From Mycobacterium sp. 3519A (lineage in GTDB: Bacteria; Actinomycetota; Actinomycetes; Mycobacteriales; Mycobacteriaceae), in the NCBI RefSeq assembly GCF_900240945.1, contig NZ_OESG01000013.1, positions 1,776,888 to 1,840,887 of the forward strand: a DNA stretch of 64,000 nucleotides, read 5' to 3'. Numbering within the stretch: position 1 is the stretch's first letter; each line of letters starts with the position of its first letter. Made by a program: the position numbers and the translations under genes. Under the pieces are notes generated by a model that saw nothing but the letters and a program-made list of their open reading frames with translations, was not told where the DNA came from and made no database searches. Below are positions 34,446-43,482 of the stretch, in pieces.

Positions 34446-34462
34446 TGAGGTTGGCTAACGAG
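34446..34462 (+). promoter_or_regulatory. Degenerate IdeR-box-like sequence upstream of viuB
   Basis: TGAGGTTGGCTAACGAG resembles the IdeR consensus half-sites (AGGTTAGGCTAACC) with one base deleted between the halves. It ends 12 bp before the viuB start and overlaps the start region of the leader. If functional it would link siderophore reduction to iron; the match is weak. Confidence 0.25.
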
Positions 34463-34474
34463 TCTGGAGGAACA

Positions 34475-35323
34475 GTGGCAGGGCGACCGTTGAACACGTT
34501 CGAAGTGGTGCGCACCGAGCAGTTGACCCCGCACCTGATCCGCGTCGTCCTCGGCGGTGCCGGCTTCGACACGTTCGTCCCCAACGAATTCACCGACTCC
34601 TATGTCAAGATCGTGTTCGTCAACGACAACGTCGACGTCGCCGCGCTGCCGCACCCACTGACAATGGACAGCTTCAACGACCTGCCCGCCGAACTACGGC
34701 CGACGGTGCGCACCTACACGGTGCGCCGGGTCGACCCAGAGCGCAGGGAGATCGCCATCGACTTCGTCGTGCACGGCGAGCACGGCGTGGCGGGGCCGTG
34801 GGCGGCATCGGCCACCCCGGGCCAAGCCGCCTACGTGACGAACGCCAACGGCGCGTACTCGCCCGACCCCGCGGCCGACTGGCACCTGTTCGCGGGCGAC
34901 GAGGCGGCTGTCCCGGCCATCAGCGCCGCGCTGGAAGCGTTGCCCGACAACGCGATTGGGCAGGTGTTCATCGAGGTCGCCGGACCCGAGGACGAGATCG
35001 CGCTGAAAGCGCCGTCCGGTGTCGAGGTGCGGTGGATCTACCGCGGCGGCCGGGCCGACCTGGTGCCCGAGGACGTCGCGGGCGACAACGCGCCGTTGAT
35101 CACGGCGGTCAAGGAAGCCGCCTGGCTGCCTGGGCAGGTGCAGGTCTTCATCCACGGCGAGGCGCAGGCCGTCATGCACAACCTGCGGCCCTACATCCGC
35201 AAGGAACGCGGCGTCGAGGCCAAGTGGGCCGCGTCGATCTCCGGCTACTGGCGGCGCGGCCGCACCGAGGAGACGTTCCGGCAGTGGAAGCGCGAGCTGG
35301 CCGCGGCGGAAGCGTCCGCCTAG
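34475..35323 (+). CDS. viuB: Siderophore-interacting protein (ViuB-type ferric reductase)
   Basis: 282 residues from GTG 34475, with CTGGAGGA six bases upstream; a start 30 nt earlier is less likely. It shows the FAD-binding barrel (RVVLGGAGFDTFVPNEFTDSYVKIVF), RTYTVRRVDPERREIAIDFVVHGEHGVAGPWAASATPG with the FAD motifs R-x-Y-T and G-P-x-x-W, then the NAD(P)-like half (HLFAGDEAAVPAISAALEAL and VFIHGEAQAVMHNLRPY). The C-terminal KWAASISGYWRRGRTEE is a ViuB hallmark. It should reduce ferric siderophores in the cytosol. It matches the Rv2895c position after dprA and converges on the acyl-CoA dehydrogenase. Confidence 0.9.
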   Translation: MAGRPLNTFEVVRTEQLTPHLIRVVLGGAGFDTFVPNEFTDSYVKIVFVNDNVDVAALPHPLTMDSFNDLPAELRPTVRTYTVRRVDPERREIAIDFVVHGEHGVAGPWAASATPGQAAYVTNANGAYSPDPAADWHLFAGDEAAVPAISAALEALPDNAIGQVFIEVAGPEDEIALKAPSGVEVRWIYRGGRADLVPEDVAGDNAPLITAVKEAAWLPGQVQVFIHGEAQAVMHNLRPYIRKERGVEAKWAASISGYWRRGRTEETFRQWKRELAAAEASA

Positions 35324-37095
35324 AACCAACCGGCCTTCGCGTCCACCGTGGTGCGGTCCAGGCTGGCCAGCAGGTCGAACTGCGGACCGGTCTTCGGTAG
35401 CTCGTAGGCGTAAAAGTATTGCGCCGCAGCACGTTTGCCGTCATAGAAGTCGCCATGATGATCGCTCGCGGCGATCAACTGCTCCAGCCACATCCACGCC
35501 ACCACCACATGTCCTGCCGCCTCCAGATAGGCGGTCGAGTTCGCGAGCGTGACGGCGACGTCGCCGGCGGCCCACAGCGTCGCGGTCACGTCGACCAACC
35601 GCTGCACCGCCCGGCGCAACTGCTCGGCGTAGCCCGCGGTGCTGTCGGACTGCAGTGCGCGGTCGACGGTGGCGGTGATCCGCTCGGCCAGCAGCGTCAG
35701 ACCCGCACCGTCCTGCATGACCACCTTGCGGCCCAACAGATCCAAGCCGTGAATGCCGTGCGTGCCTTCGTGGATCGCGTTGAGCCGATTGTCGCGGTAG
35801 CACTGCTCGACGTCGAACTCCTTGGTATAGCCGTAGCCGCCGTGCACCTGGATGGCCAGGCTGTTGGCTTCCAGGCACCACTGCGACGGCCAACTCTTCG
35901 CGATCGGCGTCAGCACCTCGAGCAGTAACCGGGCGCGGTCGCGATCGGCCCCGACGCTGGTGCGCCCCTCATCCACCAGCATCGCGCAATACAGGCCGAG
36001 CGCGAACGCGCCCTCGACATAAGACTTCTGCGCCAACAACATTCGCTTGACGTCGGCGTGCTCGATCAACGCCACCGGCGCCCGCGCCGGATCCTTGTCA
36101 CCGACCGGACGGCCCTGGACGCGCTCCTTGGCGTACTCGACCGAGGCCAGGTAGCCCGCGTAGCCGGTGGCCATCGCCTGCAGTCCCACCGCCATTCGCG
36201 CCTCGTTCATCATGTGGAACATGTAGGCCAGGCCCTTGTGCACCTCGCCGACCAGATAGCCGACCGCGCCTGCCTCTTCGGCGGGTTGGTGCGTGCCGTC
36301 GCCGAAGTTCAGCAGCGCGTTGGTGGTGGCGTGGTTGCCCATCTTGTGGTTCAGGCTGACCAGCGCGACGTCGTTGCGGGTGCCGTCGGGCAGGAACTTC
36401 GGGACGACGAACAGCGAGATGCCCTTGACACCCGGTCCGCCGCCCGGCGCCTTCGCCAGCACGAGGTGCACGATGTTCTCGGTCAGTTCGTGATCACCGC
36501 CGGTGATCCACATCTTGGTTCCGGTGATCCGGTAGGTGCCGTCGGCGGCGGGAACGGCCTTGGTGGTGATGTCGGCCAGCGACGAACCCGCGTCGGGTTC
36601 CGACAGGCACATGGTGCCGAAGTAGCGGCCCTCGAGCATCGGGCGGACCCAGGTGTCGATCTGCTCCTCGGTGCCGTACTCCACCAACAGGTTGGCGTTT
36701 CCGACGGTCAGGAAGGCGTACGACGTCGTGCTCGGGTTCGCGGCACGGAAGAACGCCATGGACGCCTGCGCGACCACCATCGGAAGCTGCATGCCGCCGA
36801 CCGCCTCGTCGAAGGAGCCCGCGATCAGGCCGGCTTCGCCGAAAGTGTCGAGTGCGTCCTTGATCTCGTCGATCAACACGACCTTGCCGTCGGGCCCGAC
36901 CGTCGGCTGGCTCTGGTCGCCCTTCTTGTTGTGTGGCGCAAAGCATTTCGTCGCGATGTCGGCCGAAAGATCGAGTACGGCGTCGAAGGTGTCGCGGGAG
37001 TGTTCGGCGAAGTGGTCGCGCTTGGTCAGTTCGACGACGTCGAGCCACTCGTAGAGCAGGAAGTCGACGTCACGTCGCGAGAGGAACTCCGCCAT
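35320..37095 (-). CDS. Acyl-CoA dehydrogenase, FadE5-like long form
   Basis: 591 residues, longer than classical 380-residue enzymes, with an N-terminal extension and C-terminal domain of the FadE5/ACAD10-11-like group. FAD/substrate motifs are MCLSEPDAGSSLADITTKA and KMWITGGDHE, and a catalytic base Glu443 lies in LNAIHEGTHGIHG (usually YEGT). The QVHGGYGYTKEFDVEQCYRDNRLN block is characteristic. It performs the first oxidation of an acyl-CoA. It is read divergently from a TetR gene over a 108-bp region with a long palindrome, so it is likely repressed by that TetR. Confidence 0.93.
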   Translation of the reverse strand: MAEFLSRRDVDFLLYEWLDVVELTKRDHFAEHSRDTFDAVLDLSADIATKCFAPHNKKGDQSQPTVGPDGKVVLIDEIKDALDTFGEAGLIAGSFDEAVGGMQLPMVVAQASMAFFRAANPSTTSYAFLTVGNANLLVEYGTEEQIDTWVRPMLEGRYFGTMCLSEPDAGSSLADITTKAVPAADGTYRITGTKMWITGGDHELTENIVHLVLAKAPGGGPGVKGISLFVVPKFLPDGTRNDVALVSLNHKMGNHATTNALLNFGDGTHQPAEEAGAVGYLVGEVHKGLAYMFHMMNEARMAVGLQAMATGYAGYLASVEYAKERVQGRPVGDKDPARAPVALIEHADVKRMLLAQKSYVEGAFALGLYCAMLVDEGRTSVGADRDRARLLLEVLTPIAKSWPSQWCLEANSLAIQVHGGYGYTKEFDVEQCYRDNRLNAIHEGTHGIHGLDLLGRKVVMQDGAGLTLLAERITATVDRALQSDSTAGYAEQLRRAVQRLVDVTATLWAAGDVAVTLANSTAYLEAAGHVVVAWMWLEQLIAASDHHGDFYDGKRAAAQYFYAYELPKTGPQFDLLASLDRTTVDAKAGWF

Positions 37096-37118
37096 GTCGG
37101 GGACAGCCTTTCGTCACA

Positions 37119-37151
37119 TTAGCGATCGCTCATTTTATGAGCGCTCGCTAA
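37119..37151. promoter_or_regulatory. 33-bp palindrome, candidate TetR operator
   Basis: Arms 37119-37133 and 37137-37151 match in 14 of 15 positions around TTT. The arms read TTAGCGATCGCTCAT and, on the other strand, TTAGCGAGCGCTCAT. It lies 23 bp upstream of the acyl-CoA dehydrogenase ATG and 51 bp upstream of the tetR ATG, a site able to block both promoters. Confidence 0.7.
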
Positions 37152-37202
37152 TAATGCGCCGACCGTGGTCGGAAGTCAAATACGTGTAGGATCCCGACCG
37201 TC

Positions 37203-37787
37203 ATGACCATCGATCGAGCTGCGGATTCAGCTGCGGCGGAACGTATGCGGCGCGCCGCGATAGAAGCCTTCGCGGAATCCGGCTACGGCGGCAGCTCGAC
37301 CAGGCAGATCGCCAAGCGGCTCAACATGAGCGCGACGGCGATGTATCCGCACTACCGCTCCAAAGAAGAGCTGCTCTACGCCATTGCGCTGGAGGGCCAC
37401 AGCAGCCTGTTGGCCGCGCTGAAACGGGCCGACGATCCCGCCGCCGCCTTCACCGAACGACTGCGGGCGGTGGTGGCGGCGTTCGCGTCGTGGCACGCCG
37501 AAAACCACAAGCAGGCACGCGTCGTGCAGTACGAACTGCACGGCCTGACCCCGCCGCACTACCGGACCATCGCGCCGCTGCGCCACCAGGCCACCGACGT
37601 CATCACCGAAATCGTGGCGGGCGGTGTGGCCGCGGGCGAATTCGACGTCGACAACGTCGACGAGGTGGTGATGGCGATCTCCTCGCTGTGCGTGGACGTG
37701 TGCCGGTGGTTCCCGTCGCGCCAGCACCGCGACGCGCAGAAGCTGGGTCAGGTGTACGCGGGAGTGGCGCAGCGGATGGTTCGGTGA
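37203..37787 (+). CDS. TetR-family regulator, divergent from acyl-CoA dehydrogenase
   Basis: 194 residues. The N-terminal helix-turn-helix is RRAAIEAFAESGYGGSSTRQIAKRLNMSATAMYPHYRSKEELLYAI. The ligand-binding half contains a helix with HAENHKQARVVQYELHGLTPPHYRTIAPLRHQ, typical of the TetR C-terminal family that senses acyl-CoA or related lipids. It probably represses itself and the divergent fadE-type gene through the 33-bp palindrome. The lactate-monooxygenase-like gene starts 33 bp downstream and may be in the same transcript. Confidence 0.9.
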   Translation: MTIDRAADSAAAERMRRAAIEAFAESGYGGSSTRQIAKRLNMSATAMYPHYRSKEELLYAIALEGHSSLLAALKRADDPAAAFTERLRAVVAAFASWHAENHKQARVVQYELHGLTPPHYRTIAPLRHQATDVITEIVAGGVAAGEFDVDNVDEVVMAISSLCVDVCRWFPSRQHRDAQKLGQVYAGVAQRMVR

Positions 37788-37820
37788 CCGGATCCTGGCG
37801 CGGGCTGGCACGCTAGGCCC

Positions 37821-38981
37821 ATGGCATTCGGCGATTACCAGTTCGAGATCTACCTGCAGGGCCTGTCGGGCATCGTGCCGTCGTTTCCGATGTCGTTCGC
37901 GGAGTGGGAGGCCAAGGCGCAAGCGGCGATGCCGCCGTCGATCTGGTCGTACGTGGCGGGCGGCGCCGGGGACGAGCGCACCCAGCGGGTGAATCGGACG
38001 GCGTTCGACAACTGGGGTCTGATGCCGCGGATGTTCAATGCGCAGCGCGAGCGCGACCTGTCGGTGGAGGTGTTCGGCCTGACCCTGCCGTCACCGGTGT
38101 TCATGGCGCCGATCGGGGTGACCGGCATCTGCTCACAGGACGGCCACGGCGATCTCGCGACCGCGCGGGCCGCCGCGCGCACCGGTGTGCCGATGGTCGT
38201 CTCGACGTTGACCGAGGATCCGCTCGAAGACGTTGCGGCCGAATTCGGCGACACCCCAGGCTTTTTCCAGCTGTACACGCCGACCGACCACGACCTGGCG
38301 GCCAGCTTCGTGCAGCGCGCCGAGGCGGCCGGCTACAAGGGCATCATCGTCACGCTGGACACCTGGGTGCCGGGTTGGCGGCCGCGAGACCTGTCGACGT
38401 CGAACTTCCCGCAACTGCGCGGCCGCTGCCTGGCGAACTACACCAGCGACCCGGTGTTCCTGGCCGGCCTGCCGCAGACACCGCAGGAGAATCCGCAAGC
38501 CGCGGTGCTGCGCTGGGTGTCGCTGTTCGGCAATCCACTGACGTGGGACGACCTGCCGTGGCTGCGGTCGCTGACCGAACTGCCGCTGATCGTCAAGGGC
38601 ATCTGTCACCCCGACGACGCCCGCCGTGCCCGCGACGCGGGCGTCGACGGCATCTACTGCTCCAACCACGGCGGGCGTCAGGCCAACGGCGGGATACCCG
38701 CCATCGACTGCCTGCCCGGCGTGGTGGCCGCCGCCGACGGACTGCCCGTGCTGTTCGATTCCGGCATCCGCAGCGGCGCCGACATCGTCAAGGCATTGGC
38801 GCTTGGCGCGACGGCCGTCGGCGTCGGCAGGCCGTACGCCTATGGGTTGGCCATCGGCGGCGAGGACGGCGTGGTGCACGTGCTGCGCTCGCTGTTGGCC
38901 GAGACCGACCTGATCATGGCCGTCGACGGCTATCCCACGCGCAAGGATCTGACACCGGAGGCGCTGCGGCGCGTCACCTGA
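37821..38981 (+). CDS. FMN-dependent alpha-hydroxyacid oxidase, lactate 2-monooxygenase-like
   Basis: 386 residues. The flavin TIM-barrel motifs are [45 protein letters not shown], a Lys in [21 protein letters not shown], and the active-site His283 in [12 protein letters not shown] with phosphate-binding [32 protein letters not shown]. The fold and size match the mycobacterial lactate 2-monooxygenase and related L-2-hydroxyacid oxidases. It oxidises a 2-hydroxyacid, either decarboxylating or giving the 2-oxoacid. It could be co-transcribed with the upstream tetR; substrate not proven. Confidence 0.88.
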   Translation: MAFGDYQFEIYLQGLSGIVPSFPMSFAEWEAKAQAAMPPSIWSYVAGGAGDERTQRVNRTAFDNWGLMPRMFNAQRERDLSVEVFGLTLPSPVFMAPIGVTGICSQDGHGDLATARAAARTGVPMVVSTLTEDPLEDVAAEFGDTPGFFQLYTPTDHDLAASFVQRAEAAGYKGIIVTLDTWVPGWRPRDLSTSNFPQLRGRCLANYTSDPVFLAGLPQTPQENPQAAVLRWVSLFGNPLTWDDLPWLRSLTELPLIVKGICHPDDARRARDAGVDGIYCSNHGGRQANGGIPAIDCLPGVVAAADGLPVLFDSGIRSGADIVKALALGATAVGVGRPYAYGLAIGGEDGVVHVLRSLLAETDLIMAVDGYPTRKDLTPEALRRVT

Positions 38982-39013
38982 GGCTGCGCGCCCAGGTCTG
39001 CGAGGGTGGGGGA

Positions 39014-39916
39014 GTGGACGCAGTGCTCGAGGAGTTCGACGAGTACCTCGCGCTGCAGCGTGGCCGCTCGGAGCACACGCGTCGGGCATATCTGGGCGAC
39101 CTGCGGTCGTTGTTCGACTTCCTCGCCGAGCAGGTGCCCGGCGGCGGTTTGGACAGGTTGAGCCTGCCGCTGCTGCGGTCCTGGCTCGCCACGCAGGCGT
39201 CGGCGGGCGCGGCGCGCACCACGCTGGCGCGGCGCACGTCGGCGGTGAAGACCTTCACGGCGTGGGCGATGCGACGCGGCCTGTTGGCCACCGATCCCGC
39301 CACCCGGTTGCAGATGCCGAAGGCGCGACGGACCCTGCCGTCGGTGTTACGCCAGGATCAGGCTCTCGACGCCATGACGGCCGCGAAATCCGGTGCGCAG
39401 CAAGGCGATCCGCTCGCCCTGCGGGACCAGCTGATCGTTGAGTTGTTGTACGCCACAGGTATTCGCGTCAGCGAACTCTGCGGGCTCGACTTCGACGACG
39501 TCGATGAGTCCCGGCGGCTGCTGCGCGTCCTCGGTAAGGGCAACAAGCAGCGGACGGTCCCGTTCGGTGAACCGGCGCAGGCGGCGCTGACCGCCTGGCT
39601 GCGGGACGGACGACCGGCGCTGGCCACCGCGGATTCGGGGCCTGCGCTGCTGCTCGGCGCGCGCGGCCGTCGGCTCGATCCGCGGCAGGCCCGCACCGTC
39701 GTGCATCAGACCGTCGCCGCGGTCGACGGCGCGCCCGATATCGGCCCACACGGGTTGCGGCACAGCGCCGCAACCCATCTGCTCGAAGGCGGCGCCGACT
39801 TGCGGGTGGTGCAGGAACTGCTCGGCCACTCGACGCTGGCCACCACGCAGTTGTACACACACGTCACCGTCGCCCGGTTACGGGCCGTCCACGACCAGGC
39901 CCACCCCCGCGCCTAG
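39014..39916 (+). CDS. xerC: Tyrosine recombinase XerC
   Basis: 300 residues from GTG 39014 with GGGGGAG upstream. It has the SAM-like N-terminal core-binding domain ([27 protein letters not shown]) and the catalytic domain with Arg in [19 protein letters not shown], Lys in [12 protein letters not shown], the His-x-x-Arg box [28 protein letters not shown] and Tyr in [10 protein letters not shown]. It resolves chromosome dimers at dif with XerD. Position matches Rv2894c in the conserved block. It ends just before a long palindrome. Confidence 0.94.
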   Translation: MDAVLEEFDEYLALQRGRSEHTRRAYLGDLRSLFDFLAEQVPGGGLDRLSLPLLRSWLATQASAGAARTTLARRTSAVKTFTAWAMRRGLLATDPATRLQMPKARRTLPSVLRQDQALDAMTAAKSGAQQGDPLALRDQLIVELLYATGIRVSELCGLDFDDVDESRRLLRVLGKGNKQRTVPFGEPAQAALTAWLRDGRPALATADSGPALLLGARGRRLDPRQARTVVHQTVAAVDGAPDIGPHGLRHSAATHLLEGGADLRVVQELLGHSTLATTQLYTHVTVARLRAVHDQAHPRA

Positions 39917-39925
39917 GGCGCGGCC

Positions 39926-39980
39926 GAACGTGAACTTGTGTGCGAGATTTCCGCGGATTTTCGAGCACAAGCTCACGTTC
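39926..39980. repeat. 20-bp-arm palindrome between convergent xerC and LLM genes
   Basis: Arms 39926-39945 (GAACGTGAACTTGTGTGCGA) and 39961-39980 pair with three mismatches around a 15-bp centre (GATTTCCGCGGATTT) that is itself nearly palindromic. It spans the gap between the xerC stop and the LLM stop, reaching the last codon region of the latter. It may be a bidirectional terminator or a dispersed mycobacterial intergenic palindrome. No T-run follows. Confidence 0.65.
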
Positions 39981-40941
39981 AGCGAAGGAGGGCGATGACT
40001 TTGGCGATGTCCGGCATCGCTGACTCGCGGCCGACCCACTCGTCGAACACCGTCCAATAGCTCACCCCGAACTGCTGCCGGCGCGCGACGAGCGCCTCGG
40101 CCATCTGCTCGTGGGTGCCGAGCAGGACGAACGGCGAGTCGAGCACGAACTCCGGCGAGACGCCGCCGAACAACGCGGCCAGTTCTGCCGCCGAGGCCTC
40201 GCGGTCGTCGGTGTGCACCACGAACTGAATCAGCGCGTTCAGTTCGACGGCGTCGAACCTGTCGCCCGCGGCGTCGCGGACCACCGCGACGCGGTCCTTC
40301 AACCCGGCCGCGTCGAAGTGGGTGAGGTTGACTTTCGTCGCGTCCCGGTTGTGGCTGAAGCCCGCGAGCCCGGCGATGTCGGCGACCCGTCCCGCCAACT
40401 GCAGCACCCGGGTTCCGTTGCCGCCGATCAGCAGTGGCACCTGCACGTCCGGTGCGGCGACCAGTGCACCGGCCGCGGCGCGCACACAGTAATGCGCGCC
40501 GTCGACGTCGACAGCCTCACCAGCCAGCAACGGCCGAATCACGTCGACCGCCTCGATGAGCCGGTCGACGCGTGTGCCGGCGGGGTCGAATCGCAGTCCG
40601 GCGGCGTCGTATTCGGACTTCATGTGGCCTGCGCCGAGGCCCAATTCGAAACGCCCACCGGAAACGGCGGCGACGGTCGCGGCTTCGCGCGCGGTCTCGA
40701 CAGGATGGCGCAGGTCGTTGTTGAGCACGAGCGTGCCCGTGTGCAGACGGTCGGTGGCCGCCGCAGCGGCCGTCGCACCCGCAAACGGCGAGATCGATGC
40801 CACGAGGTGATCGGGGATGGTCAGCACGTCGAATCCGGCGTCCTGCACCGACTTTGCGAACGCGCCGAATTCCGTGCCGCGGGGCAGCGCGGTGTGCAGA
40901 CCGAAGCGAAGCGGGCGGGAGCGGTGAGCGTCGGAGGTCAT
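39979..40941 (-). CDS. LLM-class F420-dependent oxidoreductase
   Basis: 320 residues. The luciferase-like TIM barrel pattern is clear: RFGLHTALPRGTEFGAFAKSVQDAGFDVLTIPDHLV at the start, LVLNNDLRHPVETAREAATVAAVSGGRFELGLGAGHMKSEYDAAGL, then IDAVDVIRPLLAGEAVDVDGAHY and VPLLIGGNGTRVLQLAGRVADIAGL. It should use coenzyme F420 (or FMN) to oxidise or reduce an unknown compound. The position corresponds to Rv2893 next to xerC, with the same opposite orientation. A probable peptidase gene lies 19 bp upstream on the same strand. Confidence 0.9.
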   Translation of the reverse strand: MTSDAHRSRPLRFGLHTALPRGTEFGAFAKSVQDAGFDVLTIPDHLVASISPFAGATAAAAATDRLHTGTLVLNNDLRHPVETAREAATVAAVSGGRFELGLGAGHMKSEYDAAGLRFDPAGTRVDRLIEAVDVIRPLLAGEAVDVDGAHYCVRAAAGALVAAPDVQVPLLIGGNGTRVLQLAGRVADIAGLAGFSHNRDATKVNLTHFDAAGLKDRVAVVRDAAGDRFDAVELNALIQFVVHTDDREASAAELAALFGGVSPEFVLDSPFVLLGTHEQMAEALVARRQQFGVSYWTVFDEWVGRESAMPDIAKVIALLR

Positions 40942-40960
40942 GTGTCCGACGGTAGGCCCG

Positions 40961-41452
40961 TCAGCCGTGCAGAGGCTTGAGCCGGACCGGCGTGCTGATC
41001 ACCAGGCCCAGCGGGTCGACGTAGTCCGCCCGCGACGCCGCGCCCCACATCGCGCCCCAGTGCAGACACGCGGGCGCGCATCCGGCATGGCCGGTATCGA
41101 GCCTGCCGATCACCGTGCCCGCCTCGACCCGTTGGCCCGGCCGCACCGACGGCCGCACCGGCTCGTAGGTGGTTCGCAGGCCGCCGGGATGCCCGATCGA
41201 CACCAGCGGCCTGCCTGCCAGCTCACCGGCGAACACGACCGTGCCCGCCGCGGCCGCATAGACGGGCTGGCCCGGCGTCGCCGCCAGGTCGACGCCGCGA
41301 TGGCCGGGGTTCCAGTTCGGTGAGGGCGCGTCAAACGCCCGCAGCACCGCCGGTCGGGGCCGCAGCGGCCACTGCAGCCTGCCGCCCTCGGCCGAGGCCG
41401 AAACCGGGGCGGACACGAGCAACGTGACGACCATCGGGACGATCCATCGCAT
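40961..41452 (-). CDS. Exported M23-family peptidase-like protein
   Basis: 163 residues with a signal peptide (MRWIVPMVVTLLVSAPVSASAEG). The M23 lysostaphin-like core shows HRGVDLAATPGQPVYAAAAGTVVFAGELAGRPLVSIGHPGGLRTTYEPV, supplying the H-x-x-x-D zinc pair, and CLHWGAMWG in place of the usual H-x-H, so one His of that motif is a Cys. This may lower or change catalytic activity; homologues in mycobacteria are similarly short. It matches the Rv2891 position before rpsB, reading away from it. Confidence 0.82.
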   Translation of the reverse strand: MRWIVPMVVTLLVSAPVSASAEGGRLQWPLRPRPAVLRAFDAPSPNWNPGHRGVDLAATPGQPVYAAAAGTVVFAGELAGRPLVSIGHPGGLRTTYEPVRPSVRPGQRVEAGTVIGRLDTGHAGCAPACLHWGAMWGAASRADYVDPLGLVISTPVRLKPLHG

Positions 41453-41550
41453 TCGACCAGCTCAGCCGGTCGCAGGCGACGTCCGCCAGGGCGTAGTCGC
41501 GATCTGTGGACCGCAGGCCCGCTGTGGAAAAAGCACCCCTGTCCAGCGTG

Positions 41551-41556
41551 TAAACT
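41551..41556 (+). promoter_or_regulatory. Candidate -10 (TAAACT) of the rpsB-tsf promoter
   Basis: TAAACT fits the SigA -10 pattern in the 281-bp region upstream of rpsB. A -35 candidate (CTGTGGAAA, about 41522-41530) is weak. If used, transcription would start near 41563, giving a leader of about 170 nt that contains the hairpin at 41629-41663. Confidence 0.4.
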
Positions 41557-41628
41557 GCTAACCGCAGCTCGCAGAGCGGGCTGACTTCGCGTGTCTACAC
41601 ATGACCCGGTTCCACAAGGTCATATCCG

Positions 41629-41663
41629 GATGCCGTCGGTCCCTCTCCGGAGGGTTCGGCATC
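41629..41663 (+). promoter_or_regulatory. rpsB leader stem-loop, possible S2 autoregulatory element
   Basis: A two-part stem: GATGCCG (41629-41635) pairs perfectly with CGGCATC (41657-41663), and an inner CCCTC/GAGGG stem (41641-41645, 41650-41654) closes a TCCG loop, with an asymmetric internal bulge. It sits in the leader of rpsB-tsf, about 70 nt before the ATG, where ribosomal-protein autoregulation is common. Simple terminator function is also possible. Confidence 0.5.
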
Positions 41664-41733
41664 TGAGCAGGCACCAGGGCTCGGCGTCACCCGGCGCCGC
41701 GCGGCAACCGACAACAAAAGGAAATGGCAACTC

Positions 41734-42564
41734 ATGGCTGTTGTGACCATGAAACAGCTGCTCGACAGCGGCACCCACTTCGGGCACCAGACCCGTCGCT
41801 GGAATCCCAAGATGAAGCGGTTCATCTTCACCGACCGCAACGGCATCTACATCATCGATCTGCAGCAGACGCTGACCTACATCGACAAGGCGTACGAGTT
41901 CGTCAAGGAAACCGTCGCCCACGGCGGCAGCATCATGTTCGTCGGCACCAAGAAGCAGGCGCAGGAGTCCATCGCCGAGGAGGCGACCCGCGTCGGCATG
42001 CCATACGTGAACCAGCGCTGGCTCGGCGGCATGCTCACCAACTTCTCCACCGTGCACAAGCGGCTGCAGCGCCTCAAGGAACTCGAGGCGATGGAGCAGA
42101 CCGGTGGCTTCGAGGGTCGCACCAAGAAGGAAATCCTGATGCTGACCCGCGAGAAGAACAAGCTGGAGCGGTCGCTCGGCGGTATCCGCGACATGCAGAA
42201 GGTGCCGTCGGCCATCTGGGTCGTCGACACCAACAAGGAGCACATCGCCGTCGGTGAAGCGCGCAAGCTGGGCATCCCGGTCATCGCGATCCTCGACACC
42301 AACTGCGACCCCGATCAGGTCGACTACCCGATTCCGGGTAACGACGACGCGATCCGGTCGGCCGCGCTGCTGACCAAGGTCGTCGCCTCCGCGGTCGCCG
42401 AGGGCCTGCAGGCCCGCGCCAACGTGGGCCGCGACGGCGACAAGGCCGAGGCCGAAGCGGCCGAGCCGCTCGCCGAGTGGGAGCAGGAGCTGCTGGCCGG
42501 TGCCACGGCGTCGACGGAGACGGCTGGTGGCGAAACCCAAACCGAACCCACCGAGTCTTCCTAG
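41734..42564 (+). CDS. rpsB: 30S ribosomal protein S2
   Basis: 276 residues, preceded by AAAAGGAAA. Diagnostic S2 segments run through the sequence: [122 protein letters not shown]. It assembles into the small ribosomal subunit. The C-terminus has a mycobacterial acidic extension. It precedes tsf by 12 bp as in all mycobacteria. Confidence 0.99.
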   Translation: MAVVTMKQLLDSGTHFGHQTRRWNPKMKRFIFTDRNGIYIIDLQQTLTYIDKAYEFVKETVAHGGSIMFVGTKKQAQESIAEEATRVGMPYVNQRWLGGMLTNFSTVHKRLQRLKELEAMEQTGGFEGRTKKEILMLTREKNKLERSLGGIRDMQKVPSAIWVVDTNKEHIAVGEARKLGIPVIAILDTNCDPDQVDYPIPGNDDAIRSAALLTKVVASAVAEGLQARANVGRDGDKAEAEAAEPLAEWEQELLAGATASTETAGGETQTEPTESS

Positions 42565-42576
42565 AAAGGCTGAACA

Positions 42577-43392
42577 TTGGCGAACTACACCGCTGCCGAC
42601 GTCAAGCGGCTTCGGGAGCTGACCGGCGCCGGCATGCTCGACTCCAAGAACGCTCTGGTCGAGGCCGACGGCGACTTCGACAAGGCCGTCGAACTGCTGC
42701 GCATCAAGGGGGCCAAGGACGTCGGTAAGCGCGCCGAGCGCGCGACCGCCGAGGGCCTGGTGGCCGCCAAGGACGGTGCGCTGATCGAACTGAACTCCGA
42801 GACCGACTTCGTCGCGAAGAACGCCGAATTCCAGGCGGTCGCGGATCAGATCGTCGCGGCGGCCGCCGCCGCCAAAGCCACCGACCTCGAAGCGCTCAAG
42901 GCCGCCAAAGTCGGTGACACGACCGTCGAGCAGGTCATCGCGGATCTGTCCGCGAAGATCGGCGAGAAGCTGGAACTGCGCCGGGTGGCCTACTTCGACG
43001 GCACCGTCGAGACCTACCTGCACAAGCGGGCCTCGGACCTGCCGCCCGCGGTCGGTGTGCTCGTCGAGTACCAGGGCCCCGACAAGGAGGCCGCGCACTC
43101 GGTCGCCCTGCAGATCTCAGCGCTGAAGGCCAAGTACCTGACGCGTGAGGATGTGCCGGAGGACATCGTCGCCAACGAGCGCCGCATCGCCGAGGAGACG
43201 GCCCGTAACGAGGGCAAGCCCGAGCAGGCGCTGCCCAAGATCGTCGAGGGCCGCGTGACCGGCTTCTACAAGGACGTCGTGCTGCTCGATCAGCCGTCGG
43301 TGTTCGACAACAAGAAGACGGTCAAGGCGCTGCTCGACGAGGCGGGCGTGACCGTCACCCGGTTCGTCCGGTTCGAGGTCGGTCAGGCGTAG
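42577..43392 (+). CDS. tsf: Elongation factor Ts
   Basis: 271 residues from TTG 42577, with AGAAAGG upstream. The N-terminal UBA-like motif ([54 protein letters not shown]), with the conserved TDFV (ETDFVAKN) loop that contacts EF-Tu and the dimer-forming C-terminal core ([32 protein letters not shown]), identify it. It exchanges GDP on EF-Tu. It forms the rpsB-tsf operon, ending at a strong hairpin terminator. Confidence 0.99.
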   Translation: MANYTAADVKRLRELTGAGMLDSKNALVEADGDFDKAVELLRIKGAKDVGKRAERATAEGLVAAKDGALIELNSETDFVAKNAEFQAVADQIVAAAAAAKATDLEALKAAKVGDTTVEQVIADLSAKIGEKLELRRVAYFDGTVETYLHKRASDLPPAVGVLVEYQGPDKEAAHSVALQISALKAKYLTREDVPEDIVANERRIAEETARNEGKPEQALPKIVEGRVTGFYKDVVLLDQPSVFDNKKTVKALLDEAGVTVTRFVRFEVGQA

Positions 43393-43412
43393 CCAGGCGA
43401 ACCACGCGCGAA

Positions 43413-43434
43413 GGCCCTCGGGAAACCGGGGGCC
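43413..43434 (+). terminator. GC-rich hairpin terminator after tsf
   Basis: GGCCCTCGG (43413-43421), loop GAAA (43422-43425), CCGGGGGCC (43426-43434): a 9-bp stem with one mismatch and a stable GNRA-type tetraloop, 21 bp after the tsf stop. It is followed by GTTTGCGTT rather than a clean U-run, as is normal for mycobacterial terminators. Confidence 0.75.
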
Positions 43435-43482
43435 GTTTGCGTTGGCAACCGCAGAAGCGGTACGACTTGGTACCGTCGGTGC

